Notes under the pieces: generated by a model
What the model saw: the letters and a program-made list of their open reading frames with translations, nothing else
Databases searched by the model: none
What the model was told of the DNA's origin: nothing
Made by a program: the position numbers and the translations under genes
Assembly (NCBI GenBank): GCA_965226945.1
Contig: OZ245717.1
Span: 3,286,001-3,350,000, forward strand
DNA from: SYLG01 sp965226945
Lineage (GTDB): Bacteria > Planctomycetota > Planctomycetia > Gemmatales > Gemmataceae
Direction of reading: 5' to 3'
DNA length: 64,000 bases
In this document: positions 1 to 10,500 of the stretch, in pieces
How positions within the stretch are numbered: position 1 is the stretch's first letter
Layout: each line of letters starts with the position of its first letter

Positions 1-2940
1 GCCCGGTCACATGGGATTCTGGTCGCGGCGCTGATTGGCACGCTGATCACCCCCGCGTGTTTTTTTACCGTGCGGTTGGCGAATGGGGGGTTGCTTGCGC
101 CGAAGATCCAGCCTGCAGCGATCTTGGTCGGCCAGGCAGCGAACATCGCGCCTTCGCCTCGTCTTTCCAGTGACTCGACTTTCGAAACAACAGCCAAAAC
201 TCCTTCGGGCGCCTTGGCGGAGGTCGAGCCCTCACTTGTTTCAACGGTCTCCTCGCGGCAGCCGTTGCTGTCCAATCCCACCCATCCTGATCGCGAAACG
301 AATCCTCAAGTGAAAGAAGGCTCAAAGAAGGCCGCCGGCTGGAGAAATGTCTTCCTGTGGAGTTGGCTTTTGTTGTGTTGTGCCATGGCGGTACGGTTGT
401 TGATCGACTGTTATGCCGGGTACCGACTTGTTCGTAACAGCATCCTAATAACCTCCGATGAACCCAACCTGCATCTGGCCCTTTTGGCAAGAAGAATGGG
501 GGTTGTAAGGGTGCCAGGGCTTTCGACCAGCGATCGGCTTCTCTCACCCGTCATGTGGGGTTGGAGTTCTCCTCCCCTGATCTTGATACCCAGTCGGCAC
601 GGATCGGTGGGGGCCTGCCAAGGCGTCTACCTTCATGAACTGGCCCACCTCGCAAGGCGGGACCATCTTTGGGCCCTTGCCAGCGATTTGGTTCTTGTTC
701 TTTTGCCCTGGCATCCTCTCGCGTGGTGGGCCAAGCAAGCGCTTGCAGCGCGATCGGAAGAGGCATGCGACGACTGGGCAATTTCCTGTGGCTGCGACCC
801 GCTCGACTATGCGGGCGAACTGGTCGATCTTGCTCCCAGTGCTTCCGGCGTTCTCACGATGGCGGCGGTGTCGAAAGCCTCATCCCTGAAGCAACGAGTG
901 AGCCGGCTAATCAGGGGGAGCTTTGCTTCGCCGCGTTTGGGACGCCGGTGGGTGATGGGGTTGGGGCTGATCGCCATCCTTCTGGCATCTGGTTTTGCAT
1001 TGCTTCAGTCCAGGGAAGCTCGTGCGGAAGTACGTGAAGTCATTTCCTCCGCGCCTGTCGTTGAGAGTACCGAGGCCTTGTTTCAGCCCAGGGAAGTTCG
1101 TTCAGAAGTACGCGAAGTCATTCCCTCCGCGCCTGTTGTTGAACGCACTGAGGTCTTGGCGCCGGTTCCGATCACGGAGAATCGCTGGACCCATCAAATA
1201 CGAGTACATGCCAAGGGAAAACCGGTCCCTGGCGCGAAGGTTTCGATCGAAGAATATCGAGACGAAAATAACAAACTAAAACAGAATCCCATCGGTGGAT
1301 TATTAAAAACCAATGAATTGGGAATCGTGGGAGTTAATCAGTATATAGCTCCGCGCAATGGAATCGGAATCTCTTATGCAGAAGATGATGCGGGTCGTTT
1401 TGGCATCACCAATGTCATTCCTGGTGAAGGCAGTATTACCCATATCGAAATCACCCCAACCAGACCCATCCGAGGCCGGGTCATCCACGAGGGCAAGGCG
1501 CTCGCGGGCGTTTCGTGCCAGTTGGTCTCATTCAAACGCCTGGATCTGAAAGATAATTTCTTCCAGGATTATCCTTTCCCTTTGTACAGAGAAGCACTCC
1601 GATCTCGCACGGATGAAAAGGGGGAGTTTTCTTTTCAGGGAATTCCCGACGGTTTCGCGGGAACAGTCCTTTTGGATCAAGAAGGCCTTGGCTTGGCAAA
1701 AGTCTCAATCTTGGGGGGCGAAAATCCAACGATCGAACTAGCCAAGGCCGGCGAACTGCAGGTGAATTATCCTGGGGAGGGTGGTGCGGCCCAACTAAGT
1801 AAGATGTACTGGTTTATGAAGGATCTGAACGAATCGACCAAATCTTCGGCGCCTTTGCGCATCTCCTATGGGCGACTTTGGAGGTCCGATTCGATTCACG
1901 AAGGAAAGATCCTCCGGTTGGGACCGGGGAAGTATCGGTTTTCCACCCAACACAAGGGAACGGATCAATTCGACACCGGCGATCCCGTGGATTTTGAAAT
2001 CGAGCCCGGGAAAACCACGGCAATCACGCTCGGTGCGGAGCCCCTTGCCGAAATCTCCGGAAAAGTCGTTGATGAAAAAACTGGGAAGGGAATTAAGGGG
2101 ATAAACGTTGGTTTCAGCCCTGTTGCCCCAAAGCCGGCCGACTTTTTGAAATGGGGAGCAGTCGAAACGGATGCAACCGGCCAATTTACGATCTATTGTA
2201 AAGGCGATGAAAATTATTTGCTTGGATTCGGTCAGTCAATTCCTACTGAAGAAGGTGCGGTAAGATACTATCAAAAACACGGACCATTTAGTGAGAAAAA
2301 TACCGTTCGTTTAACAAAGTATCAAAAAGCGATCATTCCCGACGTCGTCATGAACCAGTCCGTGCGTTTGCGCGCGGCAGTGACCGACGAAAAAGGAAAG
2401 GCCCTGACCACGCCATTTGAAGCATTCTTGGCGACAAAGCAGTTAACTAATTTGGATGCGGACCGTCCACAAATCAGAAGCGCCAAGGGATTTTGGCTCG
2501 AGCAGGGAGCGGTCGTCATTCCACAATTGGATCCTGATAATGCGATGGCCATCCTCGTCCGCAAAGGAAAGGCGGTGAACATTCCGGAATTCTTGGTTCC
2601 TTCAGGAGGGCCCCGTCCGCAATCGATCCTGATCAGCGATGAATGCGCGGTGGCTGTTCGCGGTACCGTCGTTGACTCGCAGGGAATGCCAGTCAAAGAC
2701 GCGCAAGTGCAATTGATTAGTGGGCGAATCCTCTTGGAGGAAGCGAAATCGACTGCCGAAGGCAAGTTCGAGTTTGACGGATTGTGGCCGGGTCTACACT
2801 ATCAAATCGCAGCAGTAGTTATAAAGGATGAACGGCATGATGGATTCATCAATTTCCACACGATCATAGGTCAGAACCAACGGCTCGATCAAAAACTTGA
2901 TGATTTGAAAATGGTGTTAAAAATAAGAGAAAAACGATAG
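1..2940 (+). CDS. BlaR1-like M56 peptidase with Cna-B-like repeats, 5' end outside window
   Basis: Reading is open from base 1 in this frame, and the first residues (ARSHGILVAALIGTLITP) align with residues 37 onward of the next gene, so the true start lies upstream and the GTG at 70 is not the start. Counting from base 1, the zinc motif HELAH is at residues 212-216, followed by RRDH and by EEACDDW near 253, which fits the third M56 ligand. A membrane helix follows the RRW at about residue 315. The outside part (about 380-979) holds repeated beta-sandwich modules of the Cna-B/carboxypeptidase-regulatory type, such as GKPVPGAKVSIEEY and VRGTVVDSQGMPVKDAQVQL. Unlike the next three paralogues it lacks the C-terminal helical-repeat tail. 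M56 proteins of the BlaR1/MecR1 type are membrane sensors that cleave a cytoplasmic repressor; no BlaI-like repressor is visible here, so signal and target are unknown. Confidence 0.88.
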   Translation, partial: ARSHGILVAALIGTLITPACFFTVRLANGGLLAPKIQPAAILVGQAANIAPSPRLSSDSTFETTAKTPSGALAEVEPSLVSTVSSRQPLLSNPTHPDRETNPQVKEGSKKAAGWRNVFLWSWLLLCCAMAVRLLIDCYAGYRLVRNSILITSDEPNLHLALLARRMGVVRVPGLSTSDRLLSPVMWGWSSPPLILIPSRHGSVGACQGVYLHELAHLARRDHLWALASDLVLVLLPWHPLAWWAKQALAARSEEACDDWAISCGCDPLDYAGELVDLAPSASGVLTMAAVSKASSLKQRVSRLIRGSFASPRLGRRWVMGLGLIAILLASGFALLQSREARAEVREVISSAPVVESTEALFQPREVRSEVREVIPSAPVVERTEVLAPVPITENRWTHQIRVHAKGKPVPGAKVSIEEYRDENNKLKQNPIGGLLKTNELGIVGVNQYIAPRNGIGISYAEDDAGRFGITNVIPGEGSITHIEITPTRPIRGRVIHEGKALAGVSCQLVSFKRLDLKDNFFQDYPFPLYREALRSRTDEKGEFSFQGIPDGFAGTVLLDQEGLGLAKVSILGGENPTIELAKAGELQVNYPGEGGAAQLSKMYWFMKDLNESTKSSAPLRISYGRLWRSDSIHEGKILRLGPGKYRFSTQHKGTDQFDTGDPVDFEIEPGKTTAITLGAEPLAEISGKVVDEKTGKGIKGINVGFSPVAPKPADFLKWGAVETDATGQFTIYCKGDENYLLGFGQSIPTEEGAVRYYQKHGPFSEKNTVRLTKYQKAIIPDVVMNQSVRLRAAVTDEKGKALTTPFEAFLATKQLTNLDADRPQIRSAKGFWLEQGAVVIPQLDPDNAMAILVRKGKAVNIPEFLVPSGGPRPQSILISDECAVAVRGTVVDSQGMPVKDAQVQLISGRILLEEAKSTAEGKFEFDGLWPGLHYQIAAVVIKDERHDGFINFHTIIGQNQRLDQKLDDLKMVLKIREKR
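1006..1161 (+). repeat. 78-bp in-frame tandem duplication in the linker of the first M56 gene
   Basis: Two adjacent 78-bp units (1006-1083 and 1084-1161) encode near-identical 26-residue segments, REARAEVREVISSAPVVEST and REVRSEVREVIPSAPVVERT, just after the last membrane helix. The paralogues have only a short variable linker here. The differences between units suggest an old duplication that lengthens the stalk. Confidence 0.8.
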
Positions 2941-2949
2941 CAGTCGAGG

Positions 2950-5900
2950 ATGCCCATGTTCGAGTCAATGGAAACGGCCGCGGCGACTTTTGTTCTCTGC
3001 GCAACGATCTGGTTGGCGCTTGGGCTGGGATTGGCGCAACTGCTCAGAAAACAGCCTGCCCGGGCGCACGGGATTTTGGTGGCCGCCCTGGCGTGCACGC
3101 TCGTTACGCCCTTCTTCTATCTCGTCATTCAACAGGCGAATTGGGGCCTGCTCCCTTCAACAGGCGCATCATCGCCGTCACTGGAAACGATTCGAGAAAA
3201 CCAGACGCAAGGGACCGTCGCACCAGAACCGATGCCGCTCCTTCCCAACGTGGTTGCGCGGATGGACGCGGTGGTCGAGCCCTTCAAGGAAAATGGCCCG
3301 GTTGAACTGGGCAATGGTACGTCCGAGCTGGCCGATCGATTCGTCCCAGTGCAAGAGATTCCTGAGCAAATCGCCGAACTCGAACCCGACTTGCCAATCC
3401 CTCCAAGGCTTTCCTGGAGGGACTTGGCCCTTTGGGGTTGGTTTGGCGCGACCATGCTCATGCTCTTGCGATTGAGCCTCGATTTTCTGGCAGGCTATCG
3501 GGTCGCGAAAAAAAGCCAGCCTGTGAGCGATGCCCAAACCGCTCGCGACCTGGCGTTACAGGCTCAGAAGGTTGGGCTGAACGCCGCGCCGGTGCTTGCT
3601 CGGAGCGAGAGCATTGCCTCTCCCGTTCTCTGGGGTTGGAGCCGTCCGGCGCGCATCTTGATTGCGGCACTGGCGGGGGCGAATGCCAATGGTCGCGGAG
3701 TCTATTTGCACGAACTGGCTCACCTGGCCAGACGAGATCATCTGACGACTCTTATTGGGGAAATCGTTTGGTGCCTGATCCCCTGGCACCCGCTGGCCTG
3801 GTGGGCCAGGCGAGCGCTGGAAGCGCGATCGGAAGAAGCTTGCGATGACTGGGCGATCGCCTGTGGTTGCCAGGCCGCCGACTATGCGGACGAACTGGTC
3901 CAATTGGCCCCAAGCAGGGCGGGAGTGCTCACCATGGCTGCCGTGTCCAAAAACTCACGCCTGAAAAGCCGGATCAGCCGATTGCTTCAAGGCGCGTTCT
4001 CCTCGCCGCGACTGGAGCGAAGATGGGTGATCGGAGTGGGATTGGCGGCGCTGTTGTTCACGGGTTTCCTGTCGATTTTGCAGCCGCGCATCGCGCAAGC
4101 CGGTTCAGGGGAAACCGAGTCAGAGCAAGCGGCCACCGAACCCCTTCAAGATTTGCAAACAACTCCTTCCTCGACGAATGCCACCGAGATTGTGGTCATG
4201 GCCGAAGGCAAACCCGTGGAAGGTGCCAGGGTTTGGGTGATGGCCGGTTACGATGAAGCTGGCGAGGCGATCATGCCCGGGCCGCAAAAAAGCGACGCGA
4301 AAGGTCGGACCATTTTCCCAGTGGATCCGGCCAAGGTTGAAGTGGCCTATGCTCTGGATCAACAGGGAAGGCTGGCTGTGAAGCCCATACAGCGGCGCTC
4401 TGAGGAGATGCCCGATTTCCGCCTTTTCCTGCAAAAAACCCAAGCGATCGAGGCGGCGTTGACTCATCTCGGGAAACCCGTTGCAAGAGTCAATCTCGAA
4501 GCGACCAGTTTCAACTTCCTGGAAGCGACCACCGGGTCGGTTCCCTATCCGCCCGGATTTCCGGAAAGGGTAGTCCAATCCGACGAAATGGGCCGGGTGC
4601 GATTCTCTCACCTCCCCCCGCAATGCGGCCTCTTATGCCTCCTAGCTGATTCTCGATTTGCGCGTGGTGGAGTTTACCTTGATCCAGGATCTCCCAAGAA
4701 GGTGGAATTGGTTGAGGCGGGCAGTTTGCGTTATACCCTGGAAGGCGCCAAGGAACTTGCAGACCCGAATGCAGTGAACTGGGTACTGATACCAAAAAAT
4801 CAGGAAAATAAAACTTTCTTGTTTCAGCGGTTTTCCGACAGCCAGTTCAAGAAGAATGCTTCCTCTTCCAAAAACCTCGTCACCCACCTTGCCCCAGGAG
4901 AATACACTTTTACTTTCTCTCCTGGAGGAACGGTTCCTTACACCTTTGGGGATCCACAAACAGTCTTGATTGAAAAAGGGAAGACCACCAATGTAGCTGT
5001 TCCCGTCAAACAAGCCGCGCTCATCAAGGGGCGCCTGGTGGATTCAGAAAGTGGCGAGGGAATTCCCAATCTACGGTTCAATCTCCAGTCCACCCATAAC
5101 AGCGATTCCAAAAGGGAATTTGTCTGGGCGCAAACCGATGAGAAAGGGTTCTATCAAGTCTATGTCCGTGGGAAGGGACACTATGGCATCGTGTTTTTGG
5201 GCAATGGAGCGGATGCCGATCGCTATCAACCGCCCCCCTATGATGCAAAAACGAGGTCCAATGGCGTTCATGGAGAAGTGGGAGAAGGAACCAGCGTCAC
5301 TTTTCCTGATATGGCCATGACTCGAGCGGCTTTGATTCGAGGAAAAATCGAGAACCAGACCACCCCAGGAGCCAAGGAAGGTATCCAAGTTTACTGTCCC
5401 CTCCACGGATCCAAGAGTCCAGGCGGCATGGCCGACGCTCGTGTCCAGGACGGCGCCATGGAACTCAGAGGAATCCCTCAAGGCATTCCCCTTAGCGTGC
5501 GGATCCGCCAGGGAAAAGCGGTGAACATTCCCGAAAGCCTGACGCCTGATCAATGGGCCGAGGTCCCCAAGCTTCAGCTAAGCGAAGCCAACGGAGTGAC
5601 GTTTGTCGGCATGGTTCAGAATCAGCTAGGGAAACCTGTAGCCAAAGCCAGGGTGAAATTATTCTGGAATTATCCGCTCCAAGGTCGTGATTCGAAACTC
5701 TCTACTTCCAAACTTATGGAAGTGGCACACACGGATGAAAAGGGCCAATTTCGCTGCGTGGGTTATTGGCCTCAAGATCGGTTTTACCTGGGGGTGGAAT
5801 GTGATGGTTACCAACCGGCGGGTGGCGATTTTAACGCGACCAAAAAAGGAGGGCCGGGGGAGACCGTCGATTTTGGTACCTTCCGCTTGACCAGAACCAG

Positions 5901-7581
5901 CGCCTCGGTCCAGGGCAAGGTGGTGGGGTTGGATGGAGCGCCGATCCGAGGACTGGTGGTTCGCGCGGCGGGGGAGGCAGAAAGAGCTCCCGAGATTCAG
6001 TCGGATGACAAAGGCCGATTCCAGATCGATCAGTTGCCCGAAGGGCCGGGAATCTTGTTGGTGCGCGGCAGCGGTTTTCGATCCACCTATGCGCCGTTCC
6101 TAACCGACGATAAGGAAAGGACGATCGTCGTAAGACGGTTGACCGATCCTCCCCCGAGCTATCCGGTCATTGCCGACGCGTACCTGGCATCGCGCAAAAA
6201 AATGATCAGTCACATGCTTGAGTCCCTTTGGAAAACCCGCGCGGAAAATGGATATGGCCGCCTTACTTTTGAATCGATGAACCAGTTCGATCCGGCCAGG
6301 GCTCGTGAATGGGTGAACCAGGTCTCTCCGCAGGAGAAAATGCGATGGGAGAATGCGATGGCCCTTTCGCTTACGGACGATCAGGTCTTCAAGATCACCA
6401 AAGAAAATGTTGAGGATGGCATCGCGGCCATCAGACGATCTGGTCGCAACCCTTCACGCGAGTTTTCCGGGTTGGGCGAGAAGTTTGTCAAAGAGAACAA
6501 GGAAATTGCCATTCGACTTGCCGAGGAAGCGGCATTAAGCGCTCGTCAGTACGATCCCAATGAAACCACATGGAAGGCCCTGAGCCTCGCTGAAGCGGGG
6601 GAACTTGCATGGAAGGCGGGAAACCAGGCGGGTGGCCGCAAGCTGATTGAGGAGGCGATTGCCTCTCTGAAAAAGAACCCCCAACATCGGCTCTATGAAG
6701 TGAGTTGCGGGGGTGTGGCGGCGAGCCTGGCGATCATCGATTGGCCCGAGGCGAAAAAGCTGCTGGATCTCTGTTCCGACCCATCCTATTTCAACAGTGG
6801 TCTTTCGGCTTGCATTAAAAAGATCGTTGTAATTAATCCTGATGATGCGATTAAAAAAATTGATCTGATTAAAGAGGATCGATCCTTTGCGAAATCGTTG
6901 CTTACGATCAGTCTGGCGAGAACGATCGCCCCTCAAGATTTCTCAAGGGCCATTGGCTTGGTGGAGCGTCTCAAAGGAGAGTCTTTCTACGTTCAAGGGC
7001 TGGTCGAACTTGCGTTGAAGATTCCTTCTGCCGATCGGCGGACGGCGCACAAGTTGATTGATCAAGCCTTTGATTATTTGGATCTTCATGAAAGCGCCTT
7101 TCGCACCTGGTCGAATTACGGAGGCCGTCCCGTGCTCGCGGCCCAGATCGTCTATTTCGCCAAGAAAATAAACTACCCCGATCTCAATTCTCTGATTGCG
7201 AGATCACTCGGTTATTTAGATGAGCAGAGGAAGGAGGATCCGCGGAGTCGAAAACAACAGGGCCTATTAACCGCTTTTGCCCTGGCGTTTACTGATCCGG
7301 TTACCGCAAAAGAACTGGCGCAGATGCATTCATCCCTGGATGCTGTGGCCAAGGACTGGTCCCAAGGAGGAAGACGGGGAGGTGGCTTTCTTCTTGCCTT
7401 GATCGATCCCGAAAGGGCCCTGGCGAGCTTTGATTCCCTGGCGGCGGCCGGTTGGAATTCTCAAAAGACCTCCCAGGCGGGCCTATCTGAACTCCTTGGA
7501 AGCTTCACCCAACCGGGAGACTTGATGGAAAACATGACCCGCTGGGAAGGCCTGATGTGGCAGTCTTTGGAAAGGGATTGA
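2950..7581 (+). CDS. BlaR1-like M56 peptidase with Cna-B-like repeats and C-terminal helical tail
   Basis: A 1543-residue membrane protein. Hydrophobic helices lie near residues 10-30, 40-58, 160-185 and 359-377. The metallopeptidase motif HELAH is at 254-258 with EEACDD at 295-300, as in the M56 family. From about 415 come repeated beta-sandwich modules (GKPVEGARVWV, IKGRLVDSESGEGIPNLRF, FVGMVQNQLGKPVAKARV, VQGKVVGLDGAPIRGLVV). From about 1070 to the end the sequence is helical, TPR/HEAT-like, and contains AHKLIDQAFDYLDL. Two ATGs, 2950 and 2956, are possible: GAGG at 2946-2949 directly abuts the first and sits 6 nt before the second, so 2956 may be the real start. It lies 9 bp after the previous gene and 17 bp before the next homologue, so the three are probably co-transcribed. 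Ligand and role are unknown; sensing or proteolytic signalling is inferred from the family. Confidence 0.88.
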   Translation: MPMFESMETAAATFVLCATIWLALGLGLAQLLRKQPARAHGILVAALACTLVTPFFYLVIQQANWGLLPSTGASSPSLETIRENQTQGTVAPEPMPLLPNVVARMDAVVEPFKENGPVELGNGTSELADRFVPVQEIPEQIAELEPDLPIPPRLSWRDLALWGWFGATMLMLLRLSLDFLAGYRVAKKSQPVSDAQTARDLALQAQKVGLNAAPVLARSESIASPVLWGWSRPARILIAALAGANANGRGVYLHELAHLARRDHLTTLIGEIVWCLIPWHPLAWWARRALEARSEEACDDWAIACGCQAADYADELVQLAPSRAGVLTMAAVSKNSRLKSRISRLLQGAFSSPRLERRWVIGVGLAALLFTGFLSILQPRIAQAGSGETESEQAATEPLQDLQTTPSSTNATEIVVMAEGKPVEGARVWVMAGYDEAGEAIMPGPQKSDAKGRTIFPVDPAKVEVAYALDQQGRLAVKPIQRRSEEMPDFRLFLQKTQAIEAALTHLGKPVARVNLEATSFNFLEATTGSVPYPPGFPERVVQSDEMGRVRFSHLPPQCGLLCLLADSRFARGGVYLDPGSPKKVELVEAGSLRYTLEGAKELADPNAVNWVLIPKNQENKTFLFQRFSDSQFKKNASSSKNLVTHLAPGEYTFTFSPGGTVPYTFGDPQTVLIEKGKTTNVAVPVKQAALIKGRLVDSESGEGIPNLRFNLQSTHNSDSKREFVWAQTDEKGFYQVYVRGKGHYGIVFLGNGADADRYQPPPYDAKTRSNGVHGEVGEGTSVTFPDMAMTRAALIRGKIENQTTPGAKEGIQVYCPLHGSKSPGGMADARVQDGAMELRGIPQGIPLSVRIRQGKAVNIPESLTPDQWAEVPKLQLSEANGVTFVGMVQNQLGKPVAKARVKLFWNYPLQGRDSKLSTSKLMEVAHTDEKGQFRCVGYWPQDRFYLGVECDGYQPAGGDFNATKKGGPGETVDFGTFRLTRTSASVQGKVVGLDGAPIRGLVVRAAGEAERAPEIQSDDKGRFQIDQLPEGPGILLVRGSGFRSTYAPFLTDDKERTIVVRRLTDPPPSYPVIADAYLASRKKMISHMLESLWKTRAENGYGRLTFESMNQFDPARAREWVNQVSPQEKMRWENAMALSLTDDQVFKITKENVEDGIAAIRRSGRNPSREFSGLGEKFVKENKEIAIRLAEEAALSARQYDPNETTWKALSLAEAGELAWKAGNQAGGRKLIEEAIASLKKNPQHRLYEVSCGGVAASLAIIDWPEAKKLLDLCSDPSYFNSGLSACIKKIVVINPDDAIKKIDLIKEDRSFAKSLLTISLARTIAPQDFSRAIGLVERLKGESFYVQGLVELALKIPSADRRTAHKLIDQAFDYLDLHESAFRTWSNYGGRPVLAAQIVYFAKKINYPDLNSLIARSLGYLDEQRKEDPRSRKQQGLLTAFALAFTDPVTAKELAQMHSSLDAVAKDWSQGGRRGGGFLLALIDPERALASFDSLAAAGWNSQKTSQAGLSELLGSFTQPGDLMENMTRWEGLMWQSLERD

Positions 7582-7598
7582 CCATATAGCGATTGAGG

Positions 7599-10500
7599 AT
7601 GCCCATGTCCGAGTCGGTAGAGACCATCGCGGTGATCTTCGCTCTTTGCGCAACAATCTGGTTGGCGCTTGGACTGGCGCTGTCGCAACTCCTCAGAAAA
7701 TGGCCGGCTCGGGCGCATGGCGTGCTGGTGGCAGCTCAGACGGGAGCACTCATCACTCCCGAACTTTATCTAATCATTCAGCAGGCGAACTGGGGGCTGC
7801 TTCCCGCACGGGAGGCACCCACGCAGGTCTCTGTACCGAGTCGCGAGGAGCCGCCGCAGAGTCTCTTCGAACCCCAGCCGATTCCAACCAGTTCTCGGGA
7901 AATGTTGCAGCCTGAGCCGATGATCAGTCGTCCTACGGAGGGAATTCCTGCCGATCCAGTCGGTCGATTTCCTGAAATCGCGGATCGGATCAATCCGGTC
8001 CAAGAAGTTCCTGAACCGATCTCGCCAAAAGTGCCCGAGGTTTCCCCTCCACCGAATTTCTCATTCAAGGGCCTCGTTCTTTGGGCGTGGATGGGCGCTT
8101 CGGCCTTGATGCTGTTGCGCTTGTGCCTGGATTTTCTGGCCGGCTACCGGCTGGCGGGGAGGAGTCGTCCGTTAAAGGATGCGTGCACCATGGGTGAAAT
8201 TGCGGCCTTGGCTTGCAAGCTCGGCCTGACCAGGGCACCGTTGCTTGCGCAGAGCGACAACATTGCATCTCCCGTGCTCTGGGCGTGGAGCCGGCCTGCG
8301 CGGATCTTGATTCCCATCGCAGCGAGAGCGAAATCAGCGACTCGGGGAGTCTATTTGCACGAACTGGCGCATCTGGCCAGGCGGGATCATCTGTCGGCAC
8401 TGCTTGGGGAAATCGTCTGGTGCCTGATCCCCTGGCATCCGCTGGCCTGGTGGGCGAAGCGCAGCATGGAAACCCGAGCCGAAGAGGCGTGCGACGACTG
8501 GGTGGTTGCCAGCGGCTGTCAGGCGGCCGACTATGCCGAAGAACTGGTCCATTTGGCCCCCAGCAGGGCGGGAGTGCTCACGATGGCGGCTGTTTCCAAA
8601 AGCTCCCGGCTGAAAAGCCGCATTAGCCGATTGCTGCAAGGCGTATTCTCCTCGCCTCGGCTAGGGCGAAGGTGGATGGTGGGAGTGGGGGTGGCGGCGC
8701 TTTTGTTTACCGGACTCCTGTCGATCTTGCAGCCACACGTCGTGCAGGCCGGAGAGAGTGAAAACGAGCCAAGCCAGGCGGAAACCGAACCACTTCTGGG
8801 AGCGCCAACGACGCAGTCCGAGATCGATACCACCGAGGTTTTCGTCGTGGCCGAAGGAAAACCTGTCGCTGGGGCCAAAGTGTGGCTCAGGCGTCTTTTG
8901 GACACCCATGCAGCCCTGACATGCGATGGTCCCCTGGTGAGCGATCAGGCGGGTCGGGTCCAATTTGATGTGGATAAAAGAAGCACCTTTGATGCGATGG
9001 CGATCGATGAAAAGAATCGGCTTGGCTGGGTTTATTTGCGCCGAACTTTTGGCGAGAAGCCCGAGCCGATATTGACCCTTGAACCGACAGCAACGATGGA
9101 GGGAATGCTCGTCTACCAGGGGAAGCCAGCCGCCGGGGTGAAGTGCAAGCCTGCAAGTGTCCGGTCCAAGGGTACGCCTGTACGGGGAGGCGATTTTCCC
9201 GAGCGCTTTCCTCAAGGTGAAGTTCGCTCCGACGAGCAAGGGAAATTTCGCGTTCCTTTCGTCCCCAATGGTTCTCAAGTGTTATGCGAATTCATGGATG
9301 AGCGCTTTGCCTGGCAACGCGCCTTCCTTTCTCCCGGTTCGGCCAACCCCATTGATCTCGTGAAAGGGGGCAACTTGGAACTGGAATTTGAAGGTCCGGA
9401 CCATCCTCTGTTGCCAATTCATTACCGATGGTATTTGACGGCTCATCCATCAGCCAACGGCAAACCGAATTTGAATCAAGTGAACATGAACTCGCATGCT
9501 TATCAAGAAAATAACATTTCTATCAAAGGAAATGTTATTCCTTTGATAGAGCCGGGCAAATACACGATTGACATCAGGAGCACGGCGACATCTCCTTATC
9601 TATTTAAGGCGAAGCAAGACCTGGAAATTCGTCCGGGAGAAATCACAAAGATCAAGATTTCAGCGAAGAAAGGTATTCAGGTTGTCGGAAAAATTGTGGA
9701 TCCAGTGACGGGCAAAGGAGTACCCAATTACAAATTCAGTCTTTATTCCTCCCATGAATTGAGGGGAAATCGACCGAAACCACCAGAAGAACGCGGTCCC
9801 GACCTGCGCGAATGGGCCGATGGCACCACCGACAAGGACGGCAACTTTGAAATCTATGTTCGTGGCAAGGCGCGCTATGGGTTCGTCTACCACGCCAGTC
9901 ACAACTACATTGCCAACATCGATCAGTATCGTTTGACGGGGTACGATCGCGAAAGCAATACCTTTGGCGTCCAGGCCGATATCCCCGAATCGGGCAAATT
10001 CACTTTTCCCGAACTGCGCCTCGCTCCTTCTCAGAAAATCGCTGCTCAAGTCGTCGATAAGCAAGGCCGCCCCTTGAACGGCACGATCGAAGTCTTCCAC
10101 CTCGTTTGGCCTTCGAAAAGTGATGATTACATGACGGAACGGGAACTGAAAGGAGGCGCCTTCGAGTGGATCGGCGTTCCCTCCGATCGACCTTTGAAAC
10201 TGCGCATTCGCCAAGGAAAGGCGGTGAATGTTCCCGTCGAGTTAACATCCGAGCAGTGGAAGAACGGCCTGAAAATCACACTCGACGAGGGAAACGCCGT
10301 GACTTTTGTGGGACAAGTTCAAGATCAACACGGTCATCCGGTTCCCAAAACGAGCGTCGGCCTGGAATGGTATTCTCTCATGAAACAAGAATCCGGACCG
10401 ATCGGTCAACGGATGATGGAAAGCGTGGAAACGGACGAACAGGGCAAGTTCATCCTGAAAGGGCATTGGCCCAAGGAACGCTATTATTTGCATGTAGCAA

